DNA from: Candidatus Uabimicrobium amorphum
Lineage (GTDB): Bacteria > Planctomycetota > Uabimicrobiia > Uabimicrobiales > Uabimicrobiaceae
DNA length: 64,000 nucleotides
Assembly (NCBI RefSeq): GCF_009002475.1
Contig: NZ_AP019860.1
Span: 4,030,001-4,094,000 of the forward strand
Direction of reading: 5' to 3'
Made by a program: the position numbers and the translations under genes. Positions 54,661-63,354 of the stretch are shown piece by piece. The notes below the pieces were generated by a model. It made no database searches. It was not told where the DNA came from and worked only from the letters and a program-made list of their open reading frames with translations. The first letter of the stretch is position 1, and every line of letters begins with the position of its first letter.

Positions 54661-56133
54661 TTAATCTTCTAAAGAAAAAGAGATTTTTTCCACACCAGCA
54701 AAAGAAAATTCTAATTCCTGTTGTGCAAAAACCTTTTCGTCAACAGTAAAAGTATGACTACCGATTATGTCATGTTTTTTCAAGTCTTTGTCATACACTT
54801 CTATCTGAATTTTCATTTTTGGCGATACCTGAATTTGCGTATCAATTTCCCATATAGGTCGTAGATTATTTTTCATTACCTGACTAGTAAATTTCTTCAC
54901 CCAAGTACCATTCTCTGCGACAGAAATGGTCACAAAAGAATCTGGCAAAACGCCTTTTTTCCAACCAATATCCCAGCGGCGATTATTATTTTTTCGCCCC
55001 TTAAACGTCGCCTTGTGCAACTTCAAACTCTTCACGCTAGGTACATCTTCTTTTTTCACCTTGGCAGAAATAGTCTGCACAGGTTTTTTGCCTACTTTGG
55101 CAATCACATGTAAACCGGAAGCATAGCCAGAAATCATCGCCTTACCTTTGATATGAATGACCAATGATTCTTGTTCATCGGCGTTTACATCTTCGGATTT
55201 TAAGAGTGGATACTCCGCGAGTTTAATGCGTCCTGCGGAATGAAGTACAACTTCACAAGGAGCTTTAATATCTTCCACTTGTAGCTGTTGGGCATCATAC
55301 GTAATAAGTACAGCGACATTTTCCGCGTCTACTGGTCCAATATTCGAAATTTCGATGGTATAATTCAATTCTTGTCCGGTATCAATAAAACCTTCTGCCG
55401 ATTCAACATCTGTCTCTAAATATGGAGCCGCAACCACTTCAAAATGCTCGCCACGCGCCATGGTCTTGCGTTGCGTAGATTCGTCACTTACATTGTAGTA
55501 AACAATTGCAGAAGCGGGATGATTGTCATCTTCTCCACGATAAAAGTTAAATAAATCGCAAGAAACTTGATATTCAATTGCTTGGTAGGACTTCAAACTG
55601 GCAAGCGGTTCAAAAACAATTCCATCTTCATCCACTTCATCATCGTCTTCGACAAGTGATGTCGCCGATGACAAAACTTCGACAGGGTCAATACCAAAAC
55701 TAGTCGTTAGTACAAGTTTTACATCGCGAACTTCGTTATCGGAAATATTCGTCACCGTAACGGTATAAACAAGTTGTTGTCCGACAACCACAGCTCCTTT
55801 TGCTTTACTAACGGTAACCTTAAGAGGAGAATTTTTATCATAAGAAGTTTCTTCGTCATTATCACTAGCTTCGTCGTCTTCACTAGCCTCGTCTTCTTCG
55901 TCATCACTAGCTTTGTCGTCATCACTAGTTTCGTCGTCATCACTAGCTTCATCATCACTAGCTTCGTCGTCATCACTAGCTTCTTCATCGTTGGTCTCGT
56001 CAGCAACTTCGCGCTTATCATCGTCATCGTCGTTTACTTTTTGCCACAAAATGCCTTCATCTAAATCTTGATGGGGAAGTTCATCACCAAAGACTAAGGA
56101 AAATAAGCACATAAACAGCACAACATATTTCAT
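54661..56133 (-). CDS. Secreted acidic protein with DUF11-like repeats and C2-like domain
   Basis: 490 residues with a signal peptide (MKYVVLFMCLFSLVFG). Residues ~35-105 are a low-complexity run of Asp, Glu, Ala and Ser (units like EASDDDEASDD), encoded by a GTCGTCATCACTAGC-like DNA repeat at about 55850-56000. Two DUF11/CARDB-like Ig domains follow, one with LVYTVTVTNISDNEVRDVKL (~115-235) and one with LNYTIEISNIGPVDAENVAV (~245-355). The C-terminal ~110 residues resemble a C2 domain (KFTSQVMKNNLRPIWE, IQIEVYDKDLKKHDIIG). It could be a Ca2+-binding surface protein. The start overlaps the stop of the DUF3592 gene (ATGA). Confidence 0.75.
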   Translation of the reverse strand: MKYVVLFMCLFSLVFGDELPHQDLDEGILWQKVNDDDDDKREVADETNDEEASDDDEASDDEASDDDETSDDDKASDDEEDEASEDDEASDNDEETSYDKNSPLKVTVSKAKGAVVVGQQLVYTVTVTNISDNEVRDVKLVLTTSFGIDPVEVLSSATSLVEDDDEVDEDGIVFEPLASLKSYQAIEYQVSCDLFNFYRGEDDNHPASAIVYYNVSDESTQRKTMARGEHFEVVAAPYLETDVESAEGFIDTGQELNYTIEISNIGPVDAENVAVLITYDAQQLQVEDIKAPCEVVLHSAGRIKLAEYPLLKSEDVNADEQESLVIHIKGKAMISGYASGLHVIAKVGKKPVQTISAKVKKEDVPSVKSLKLHKATFKGRKNNNRRWDIGWKKGVLPDSFVTISVAENGTWVKKFTSQVMKNNLRPIWEIDTQIQVSPKMKIQIEVYDKDLKKHDIIGSHTFTVDEKVFAQQELEFSFAGVEKISFSLED

Positions 56134-56588
56134 CCTATACCCCTTTGTGTTGATATAAATTCGATTTGATTAAATAAAACTTTCGTCAATATATAAAAAT
56201 ATATTACTGGTACAATTAAAGCAAGTATGAGCTTTAAAGCTTCGAGAAAAGGTTGCTGATCTTCACTAGTAAATTTGAATATATTATGGGTAGGGTGGGT
56301 TTTGTCGTAAACAACTAGCAACTTATCTCCTACTTCAACACCATTCCACATATTTGCGGAAACTATTTTAAAATCGGCGTAACCTTGCTGTGTAATATTA
56401 TCATGATACAAATATTCGACAACATATGTATCTTTTATGTGATTTTTTTTTGTGATTACCGCAGAGGATTTATCCCCATTTGTTTCAAAGTAATGTTGTT
56501 GCTGATGTTTACTCCAACCATATAAAAAAATAGTCAAAAGAGTCAAAATATAAATGAAAAATATTACACCAACAAAGTTATTTTGCAT
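56130..56588 (-). CDS. DUF3592-like membrane protein
   Basis: 152 residues from ATG 56588, with GGGGG seven bases upstream. There are two transmembrane helices (~4-22 and ~122-143). Between them is a small beta domain: SSAVITKKNHIKDTYVVEYLY then GDKLLVVYDKTHPTHN, the pattern of DUF3592. Function unknown. The start lies inside the end of the PhoD-like gene and the stop overlaps the next start by 4 bp, so the three genes are translationally linked. Confidence 0.65.
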   Translation of the reverse strand: MQNNFVGVIFFIYILTLLTIFLYGWSKHQQQHYFETNGDKSSAVITKKNHIKDTYVVEYLYHDNITQQGYADFKIVSANMWNGVEVGDKLLVVYDKTHPTHNIFKFTSEDQQPFLEALKLILALIVPVIYFYILTKVLFNQIEFISTQRGIG

Positions 56589-57570
56589 AATGAACCCCCA
56601 ATGATGAAAAAGAGACATTTTGTTGCAAGACACTGCGGTTATTTTTATCGTGAATTTCTAGAGATAGACTCTCATTACTTTCATCTATGGTGATCACACC
56701 AAAATTCTTTTTGTTAAAACAATCACTAACGCGATACTCGGAATTCTCTTTACGCAAAACAGTAAGTGGAATAGAGGCATTATGCGTCATGCCGCTAGAA
56801 GTCACTTCGAAAATGGGAGGCAAATCCTGACGTTTTAAACAGGAGATTTCGGAAAAGTGTCGATCTCCACTAAGTAGCAACACTGAGTTGCATGTTTGTA
56901 GTAAATCCAAAAGACGTTTGCGCGCCTGGGGAAAATTCGCCCATTTTTCATAACGGTGTTTACGCGACAGAACTTGTATACTAGAACAAATGATGTGAAT
57001 ATGAGCCTTACTGTTTTGCAACTCGTCTTGAAGCCATTGCCATTGGCTTTCCCCCAAAATATCGGTATTTCGTCCCGGCATTTCGCGATGGTACCGCGTA
57101 TCGAGAACCAACACTTTTACTTTAAGTTTTGGAGAAACGTCGTATGTGTATGCCCAATAGATACCTTGCTGGGTACGTCTCTTACTAGATTGTGGTTCAT
57201 CCAAAAAATCTAAAAATAACTTTTGACTACCTACCTTAGCAGGGTATTCCTTGCCACCGTTATTCACACCATAATCATGATCATCCCAAGTACCGATAAT
57301 AGGAACTTTGCTACGAAACTTTTGATACTTTTTTTTATCGCGTTGCTGTTGATATTTTTGTTGCATAATGGACATATCTTCGGTGTCTGCATAAATAACG
57401 TCTCCCAACCACACCCACAAGTTAGGCGAATTTTGCAAAATAACATCCCACAAAGGCTGTTTTTTATATTGCTTGTTGCAAGATCCAAATGCGATGACAA
57501 ACGAATCTTGTTTACGCTGATCGGCATGGCAGCTTACGAGCAAAATCAAAACAAATATTAAATATCTCAT
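56578..57570 (-). CDS. PhoD-like metallophosphatase, predicted lipoprotein
   Basis: 330 residues from ATG 57570. AGGAG overlaps the stop of the upstream gene. The signal ends in LLVSC, a lipobox. IAFGSCNKQYKKQPLWDVI, VWLGDVIYAD and GTWDDHDYGVN are the metal-binding motifs of the PhoD alkaline phosphatase/phosphodiesterase family, with VLLLSGDRHFSEI further on. KVLVLDTRYHRE also fits. It probably cleaves phosphodiesters or phosphomonoesters outside the cytoplasmic membrane. It is shorter than classical PhoD and lacks its N-terminal domain. Confidence 0.88.
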   Translation of the reverse strand: MRYLIFVLILLVSCHADQRKQDSFVIAFGSCNKQYKKQPLWDVILQNSPNLWVWLGDVIYADTEDMSIMQQKYQQQRDKKKYQKFRSKVPIIGTWDDHDYGVNNGGKEYPAKVGSQKLFLDFLDEPQSSKRRTQQGIYWAYTYDVSPKLKVKVLVLDTRYHREMPGRNTDILGESQWQWLQDELQNSKAHIHIICSSIQVLSRKHRYEKWANFPQARKRLLDLLQTCNSVLLLSGDRHFSEISCLKRQDLPPIFEVTSSGMTHNASIPLTVLRKENSEYRVSDCFNKKNFGVITIDESNESLSLEIHDKNNRSVLQQNVSFSSLGVHYAK

Positions 57571-57573
57571 CAC

Positions 57574-58371
57574 TTACTCCTGTAATTCCTTTGGCGGACG
57601 ACTCAAATTTTTCATTCTTTCGGCTAATTTATAATAAAAGTAATGTGGTAAACTTCGTACGAAATGATAAAACAGACGCATCTGCCAAGGATAGATGTAT
57701 ATATGTTTGCGCTTTGCCACTGCCTTGATCATTAACTGCGCTGCTTTTTCACTATCGATTAGCCACAAACGCTTTGGACTTTTGTTATTGATGGGAGTGT
57801 CGACATACCCCGGATGAATCGTAGTAAACTGTAATTTCGGAAAATCAACAGCCATTGCTTCCAGAAAATATTGCACACCTATTTTCGTGGTGCTGTAGAT
57901 ACTACGTCGTGGTAGTCCACGCATCGAAGCAGCAGAACCAATACCAACAATCGCACCAGACTCTTGCTCTCCCATGACATCTAAAGCTGCCTTGGCGGTA
58001 TAAATAGCACCTTTTAAGTTAGTGTCTATCATTGTTTCCACTTTTTGCCAATTCCAATTATCCATAGAGGAATCATGACTTACACCACTGTTTATCCATA
58101 CAATATCAATTTGACCCACATGCTCGGCGAAATCGTATATACATTGTTGAATTTGCATTTGATTGGATACATCGCATGAGCGAATCCAAAATGTACAATC
58201 GCTATCCTTGAACTCTTCCGCGAGTTCACGTAGTTTATTTTCACGCCGACTGAGAAGAGCAAAGTGCACACCAAATGGAACCAAAGCTTCACACAAGCTG
58301 CGCCCAAGCCCTGAAGAGGCACCGGTAATGACGATTTTTTTTCCTTGCCAGTACTTTTGCAAACGACTCAT
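57574..58371 (-). CDS. Short-chain dehydrogenase/reductase
   Basis: 265 residues from ATG 58371; a start ten codons earlier overlaps the preceding gene. The cofactor motif TGASSGLG, the Asn of NTNLKG, Ser in GIGSAASMRG and YSTTK as the YxxxK catalytic pair are all present, so it should be an active NAD(P)-dependent oxidoreductase. The C-terminus has a hydrophobic amphipathic end (RLFYHFVRSLPHYFYYKLAE) like DltE/YqjQ-type SDRs that touch membranes. It starts 1 bp after the M29-like gene stop and ends 3 bp before the PhoD-like start. Confidence 0.9.
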   Translation of the reverse strand: MSRLQKYWQGKKIVITGASSGLGRSLCEALVPFGVHFALLSRRENKLRELAEEFKDSDCTFWIRSCDVSNQMQIQQCIYDFAEHVGQIDIVWINSGVSHDSSMDNWNWQKVETMIDTNLKGAIYTAKAALDVMGEQESGAIVGIGSAASMRGLPRRSIYSTTKIGVQYFLEAMAVDFPKLQFTTIHPGYVDTPINNKSPKRLWLIDSEKAAQLMIKAVAKRKHIYIYPWQMRLFYHFVRSLPHYFYYKLAERMKNLSRPPKELQE

Positions 58372-58372
58372 T

Positions 58373-59509
58373 TTATGGTTTCTCCCATAAACTATATTCA
58401 TTATGATTCATTATGGTTTGCGATTTTTCCGCGAAAACAAGTTCCATTTTATCTACAGAAACACGTGGTTGTGTTTCAGGTATATAAACATAATCAATAT
58501 GTACAACTTGCTGTGGCGAAGAAAAATGTTGTGGTCCAACAAGTCCTCCAAAGTGATCGCTGCGGCCAAAGGCTATGTGGAACCCCAACTTTTCATCCAG
58601 TAGAACTTCGCCAATAGGAGAAATCCCAAAATCACGCAAAATTCCGAAACCCAACTCGGCAATGTTTCCATACGCCGGCTCTTTTTGCAAGTGCTCGCGT
58701 TCTATTTCAGAAAAACGACCACTACTGATGACATTTACCACTTTGTTGTGTTTTATTTCGTATAGTACAACTTCATCGTCAAATTGTACAGGCAAAACAC
58801 CTTCGCTCTGACTCTGAGGAGTTTCATTTGGAACAATGTACGTTTCGCCACTGGGAAGATTCCCCACCATTCCTGCCGTGGGAAATCTTCCCCCACTCAC
58901 ATGAGCCGTAGTAGAGCGTAAATCAAACTTCATCGAAAACGACTTGTCATCAACAGAAAATGTTAGACACAATGTATGTGCCGCGTCCAACAATTCTTTT
59001 AGTTGTAAAAGACGCTTATTCACAAGCTCATAGTCAATACGAAGTGCAGGCAACATATCAGAAGAAAAACCTGACATTGTTGCGGCGCGAAAATGGTATT
59101 TTTTAGCGGCAATTTTCATCGGAGCTGTCGCAGAATATTCCGACAACACCAAGAAAATTTGATATTTACCAAACACATCCTCTATACTTGTACTCTGGGG
59201 TAATTCTTCATTGGGAAAAGTACTTGGTGTTTCTTTATTCCATATGTACATCTCACATGGCAAATCGGCATTGTTTGATTTGACATTGCGATAGACGATT
59301 AGGTCAACGTGGTCTATTTGTAACTCAGACTTTATTTCTTGCAAAAGTAAGAACCATTCGTATGCAATTTTTCGACGTAAGGCCCAAGGGGAGTTATCTT
59401 CCTCTTTGTCATCGGGTAAATCCACAAGCAGTGCAATTTGTCGGTCGTCTTCTAGTTTGGGAAATACTGCCTGAAAAAGAGATGACATTTCTCGTTCGTT
59501 TAGATTCAT
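58373..59509 (-). CDS. M29-like aminopeptidase family protein
   Basis: 378 residues from ATG 59509, with AGGAA seven bases upstream. The C-terminal half shows VGNLPSGETYIVP, then NIAELGFGI, GEVLLDEKLGFHIAFGRSDHFGG and HIDYVYI. These are the metal-ligand segments of the AmpT/M29 leucyl-aminopeptidase family. The N-terminal half (~1-170) is divergent. Activity is therefore likely but not certain. First gene of the eight-gene minus-strand run; it diverges from the kinase-TPR gene. Confidence 0.8.
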   Translation of the reverse strand: MNLNEREMSSLFQAVFPKLEDDRQIALLVDLPDDKEEDNSPWALRRKIAYEWFLLLQEIKSELQIDHVDLIVYRNVKSNNADLPCEMYIWNKETPSTFPNEELPQSTSIEDVFGKYQIFLVLSEYSATAPMKIAAKKYHFRAATMSGFSSDMLPALRIDYELVNKRLLQLKELLDAAHTLCLTFSVDDKSFSMKFDLRSTTAHVSGGRFPTAGMVGNLPSGETYIVPNETPQSQSEGVLPVQFDDEVVLYEIKHNKVVNVISSGRFSEIEREHLQKEPAYGNIAELGFGILRDFGISPIGEVLLDEKLGFHIAFGRSDHFGGLVGPQHFSSPQQVVHIDYVYIPETQPRVSVDKMELVFAEKSQTIMNHNEYSLWEKP

Positions 59510-59557
59510 CAAAGTTTCCTATTTGCTATTTTATTTTCATTCTGGATTATTTTGGTG

Positions 59558-59563
59558 TATAAT
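59558..59563 (+). promoter_or_regulatory. Possible -10 element for the kinase-TPR gene
   Basis: TATAAT about 45 bp before ATG 59607, in the 97 bp divergent region shared with the M29-like gene. The -35 at 17 bp (TTTCAT) is poor, so the call is tentative. Confidence 0.35.
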
Positions 59564-59606
59564 CAAAAAAAAAGAAACACTTTAGTGTTTTCGCGGAGAA
59601 AAACAA

Positions 59607-61766
59607 ATGAATCCTTATGATAATCTGGATCAGGCAAATAAACCAACAAAAAAAATGATTCTTCCACAACAAAACAACGCGGCGCGATACATAGGACCTT
59701 ACAAAATTATCGACACAATTGGCCGCGGTGGAATGGGAGAGGTGTATAAAGCGCAACATGTCCACAGCCAAACGACTGTCGCCATTAAGGTTTTCGTCTA
59801 CAACAACGACACATCTATTCAAGATGTAAAAAGATTCTTAGAAGAAGCGCGTACAACAGCCAAACTGAATCACCCCAATATCATTAAAATATATGATGTG
59901 CAACAAATGGAGAATTTTTCGTACATCGTGACAGAATTTATTGATGGCCTACCTTTTAACAAAGCAATCACAGAGTACAATATTCCACTGGAAAAAAGAC
60001 TTGAGATTATTAAGCAAGTTGCTTCCACGCTGGAGTACACTCATAAAAATAACGTCATCCACCGTGATATAAAACCGGAAAACATATTGGTCCGTTCCGA
60101 CTTTAAACCCACGCTAATGGACTTTGGGATCGCAAAAAACTTATCAAAGTCGACACAACTTACGCTGGAAGGCGAATTGCTAGGAACCCCCCATTACATT
60201 GCCCCTGAGCAAGCAAGTTCAGGAGACAAAAATCTTCCTGCCTCCGATATTTATTCTTTAGGAGCGGTTCTTTATGAGGTAATTACCGGCACAACTCCTT
60301 TTACCGGAGCCACAGACTTTGAAGTGTTGTACAATGTCGCCAATAAAAAAGTTACCCCACCAAGCACCATAAATCCAGAGCTCCCGAAAGAATTAGATAA
60401 TATCTGCCTCAAAGCACTCAAAAGAGAACCACAAAACCGTCATGGTAGTGCGCGAGAATTCGGCAGAGAATTAGGAATATTCCTCAAAAGAGAAGCTCTT
60501 GGTTCTACGCAAAGAAATAAAAAGAATCGTCAAACGCCTGCATTATCCGGAGATATGAAAATTTATGTGGTTGTCGCAATTGTTGGTATGTTGCTTTCAA
60601 CGACATTTATTGCCTCTTATATATGGTTGGGAGGTAACACCAAACAACCTATCGACAACAGCGAAAACAGTGAAAACAGCGAAAACAGCGAAAACAACGC
60701 CGTGTTACAAAATAACACCGAACAAGCACAAAACAACGATACACAATTGTCGAATGATGACACCGCACAAAATAATGCCTCTTATGAAGAAATACTAAAA
60801 CTAAAAAGCGAGTTGCAAACAAAAATGCAATTAAAAGATATTGCGGGAGCTATTGACACGGCAAAGCGTATTGAAGCTTTAGATAATGAAGACGCGGAGA
60901 ATCTACTCATACTCGCTTCGCTACACCAAAGTAAAAGAGATTTTATTACTGGAATTGAATACTGCAATAAAGTGCTAAATAAAAACAATCAACACGCGGA
61001 TGCTTACCAACGACGCGGTTACATTTATTTTTCCATGCAAGAATTTGATTTGTGCATCGAAGATTTAAAAATATGCTTACAATACACCAACAAACAAGCA
61101 CTTATCTATAACTACATCGCTCAGAGCTATATGGGAAAACGAGATTTTCGCAAAGCAATAGAACACAGTAACAACGCCTTGCGTTTAAACTCAAATATGG
61201 TAGATGCTTACTATACCAGGGCAAGAGCATTGCGTGCTGCAAGACAATTTACACAAGCCATTCAAGATTTCAACACATTGTTGCGTTTCCATCCTAACAA
61301 TATTCAAGCTTTGGCAGAACGCGGAGGTACTTTTATGCAAATCCAGCAGTTTCCTCAAGCGACACAGGATTTTGTCAAAATCACAAAGCTCAATCCGCAA
61401 AATCCAATGGGATATATCAACCTCGGTAGAAGTCTAATGGCTATGGGAAAACACGAACAGGCAACTCGAGTGACTCACCAAGCAATAAATTTAAATCCTT
61501 CGGCAGTGAATCACTTTTACGCGAGTCAAACACTCTACATGAAGAAACCTTTAGATGCAAAAGACATGCAACATATTTTACGTCACTTGAATCAAGCAAT
61601 TCAAATCAATCCACAATTTGCCCATGCCTACTTCCTACGTGCGCAAACCTACGCGCGTATAAAGAATAAAGCAGCTGCACGTAAAGATTTCAACAGTGTA
61701 TTGCAACTCGTTCCTAATTCTAATATGGCTTTTCAAGCCAAACAGCAAATGCAAAAACTAAAGTAG
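59607..61766 (+). CDS. Ser/Thr protein kinase with Asn-rich linker and TPR array
   Basis: 719 residues with GGAG before ATG. The kinase domain (~32-295) has GRGGMGEVYKA, VAIK lysine at 61, HRDIKPEN, DFG and IAPEQ. A membrane helix (~316-338) leads to a linker rich in Asn, Ser and Glu (NSENSENSENSENN, encoded by a 9 bp repeat at about 60662-60697). TPRs fill ~395-715, for example AYQRRGYIYFSMQEFDLCIE and AYYTRARALRAARQFTQAIQ. The stop is 12 bp before the first CsgG-like gene, suggesting a common transcript. Confidence 0.93.
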   Translation: MNPYDNLDQANKPTKKMILPQQNNAARYIGPYKIIDTIGRGGMGEVYKAQHVHSQTTVAIKVFVYNNDTSIQDVKRFLEEARTTAKLNHPNIIKIYDVQQMENFSYIVTEFIDGLPFNKAITEYNIPLEKRLEIIKQVASTLEYTHKNNVIHRDIKPENILVRSDFKPTLMDFGIAKNLSKSTQLTLEGELLGTPHYIAPEQASSGDKNLPASDIYSLGAVLYEVITGTTPFTGATDFEVLYNVANKKVTPPSTINPELPKELDNICLKALKREPQNRHGSAREFGRELGIFLKREALGSTQRNKKNRQTPALSGDMKIYVVVAIVGMLLSTTFIASYIWLGGNTKQPIDNSENSENSENSENNAVLQNNTEQAQNNDTQLSNDDTAQNNASYEEILKLKSELQTKMQLKDIAGAIDTAKRIEALDNEDAENLLILASLHQSKRDFITGIEYCNKVLNKNNQHADAYQRRGYIYFSMQEFDLCIEDLKICLQYTNKQALIYNYIAQSYMGKRDFRKAIEHSNNALRLNSNMVDAYYTRARALRAARQFTQAIQDFNTLLRFHPNNIQALAERGGTFMQIQQFPQATQDFVKITKLNPQNPMGYINLGRSLMAMGKHEQATRVTHQAINLNPSAVNHFYASQTLYMKKPLDAKDMQHILRHLNQAIQINPQFAHAYFLRAQTYARIKNKAAARKDFNSVLQLVPNSNMAFQAKQQMQKLK

Positions 61767-61778
61767 GAGTTGTTTATC

Positions 61779-62498
61779 ATGATCAAACATTTTTTTATTC
61801 TGAGCTGTAGTTTAATTTTACTAAGTTGTGTTTCGACTACTTCCGAGTGGAAGTCCGATGAAATAGAGGGTGTGGGTTCTTACACTCCGCCGCCACCGAA
61901 TATCAATAGAAAGTCACTTGCTGTTCTAGAGTTTAAGGACAAAACAGGTGGAAATCGCGAGGATGCGGCCATTGATCAAATGACAACATTATTGTTAAAA
62001 ACACGCCGTTTTCGCATTATCGAACGCGCACGCCTAGACGACGTCCTAAAAGAGCAGAATATGGAAGGAATCGTCGATCCAAACACCATGGCACAAAAAC
62101 GAAAAGTAAAAGGTGCGGAATTATTATGTTATGGCTCGCTCACCAACTTTGAAGTGAAAACAACCAGAACACGTAATCGCGGTGGTATTCTAAATAGGCT
62201 GCCAATTAGCGTTTTGGACATAGACTTTAAAAAAGAAAAGTTGGACTTTGATATTGGTGTAGACGTTCGCATTGTAGACTCCACAACAGGAGAAGTAATA
62301 TTTGCCGAAAGCGCAGATGTCAAACGCACAGAAACAGCAAGTGCTATGGGACTTGAACTTGTGGGAATATCTGCTCGTGGAGATGGTTCTATACGTATTA
62401 GTAACAACAATCAAGGAAAACTATTGCGCATGGCCCTTGACAAGGTGGTCAAAAAAATGCTTCGCGATATTGATTATGTCAATACCTACTACGACTAG
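61779..62498 (+). CDS. CsgG-family lipoprotein, paralog 1
   Basis: 239 residues from ATG 61779; AGGAG is nine bases upstream and a TTG three codons earlier is less likely. The signal ends in LLSC. SLAVLEFKDKTGG then DQMTTLLLKTRRFRIIERARLDDVLKEQ is the CsgG/curli-transport opening. It continues with GAELLCYGSLTNFEV and VRIVDSTTGEVIFAES. CsgG forms the outer-membrane secretion channel of curli; most relatives in other phyla have unknown roles. No csgA, csgE or csgF is visible. It lies between the kinase gene and its own paralog. Confidence 0.88.
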   Translation: MIKHFFILSCSLILLSCVSTTSEWKSDEIEGVGSYTPPPPNINRKSLAVLEFKDKTGGNREDAAIDQMTTLLLKTRRFRIIERARLDDVLKEQNMEGIVDPNTMAQKRKVKGAELLCYGSLTNFEVKTTRTRNRGGILNRLPISVLDIDFKKEKLDFDIGVDVRIVDSTTGEVIFAESADVKRTETASAMGLELVGISARGDGSIRISNNNQGKLLRMALDKVVKKMLRDIDYVNTYYD

Positions 62499-62506
62499 GG
62501 GCCGCT

Positions 62507-63262
62507 ATGAGATATGTTATCGCCATATGTATTGTTTTTTTACTCCTCGGCTGCGCCTCTACAGAGTCAAAGTTAGAAAACAGTGAAATTCCCGATATAG
62601 GACAATACCCTCCTCCTAAAAAAGGTATTACAAAAAAACGTTTAGCTGTCATTGATTTTAAGGACAAAACAGGTGGACAACGCGGGGAGGCCGGGGCCGA
62701 TCAAATGACAACGTTACTCTTTAAAACGCGAAGATTTCGTGTCATTGAGCGCACAAGACTAAAAGATCTGCTTGCCGAGCAAAACCTCGCTGGCATCGTA
62801 GAGCCTGACGAGCTTATAAAAAAAGGTAAAATCAAAGGTGTTGATTTACTGTGTTTTGGTTCTATCACTAACTTTGAAATTCAACACAATGATAAATCAC
62901 TCAGCGGCGGTATTCTAAGTACCCTTGCAAACGTGGTAGCAAACTACTATAGTCCTGTCCCCATACCCAACTTGGACTTCGACTATTTGAAAGTACAATT
63001 GGATTTTCACATCGGAGTAGATGTACGCATTGTCGATACAACAACAGGAGAAGTCTTATTTGCTGACTCTTCCGATGTCAAACGTACAGAGACAGCAAGT
63101 AGTTTAGGTCTCGTCATCGCAGGTATCTCAACACGTCCCGATGGAAGAGTTGAAATAGACAATGAAAATCAAGGTAAGTTGCTACGCATGGCTTTAGACC
63201 GCGCCGTAAAAAAAATGTTACCTGACATTGACTACAGCTTGGAAGCAAATATGCATAAGTAA
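62507..63262 (+). CDS. CsgG-family lipoprotein, paralog 2
   Basis: 251 residues with AGGGG before ATG and lipobox LLGC. It is clearly homologous to the preceding gene over its full length: LAVIDFKDKTGG, DQMTTLLFKTRRFRVIERTRL, VRIVDTTTGEVLFADS and a shared ending GKLLRMALDRAVKKMLPDIDY. The middle carries a short insert (~130-155) relative to paralog 1. The genes are 8 bp apart, so they are a tandem duplication expressed together and might form a hetero-oligomer (inference). Confidence 0.88.
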   Translation: MRYVIAICIVFLLLGCASTESKLENSEIPDIGQYPPPKKGITKKRLAVIDFKDKTGGQRGEAGADQMTTLLFKTRRFRVIERTRLKDLLAEQNLAGIVEPDELIKKGKIKGVDLLCFGSITNFEIQHNDKSLSGGILSTLANVVANYYSPVPIPNLDFDYLKVQLDFHIGVDVRIVDTTTGEVLFADSSDVKRTETASSLGLVIAGISTRPDGRVEIDNENQGKLLRMALDRAVKKMLPDIDYSLEANMHK

Positions 63263-63292
63263 GGTTTTGAGTAAAAAATAAATTGTTTAGAT

Positions 63293-63324
63293 AAAAAGTA
63301 GGTCTCGCGAGACCTACTTTTTTT
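63293..63324 (+). terminator. Intrinsic terminator of the kinase-CsgG unit
   Basis: Perfect stem AAAAAGTAGGTCT / AGACCTACTTTTT with a 4-base loop (CGCG) and further T. A strong intrinsic terminator. Confidence 0.9.
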
Positions 63325-63354
63325 GTTTTACTTTTTATACTGTAAAGGTCGCTC

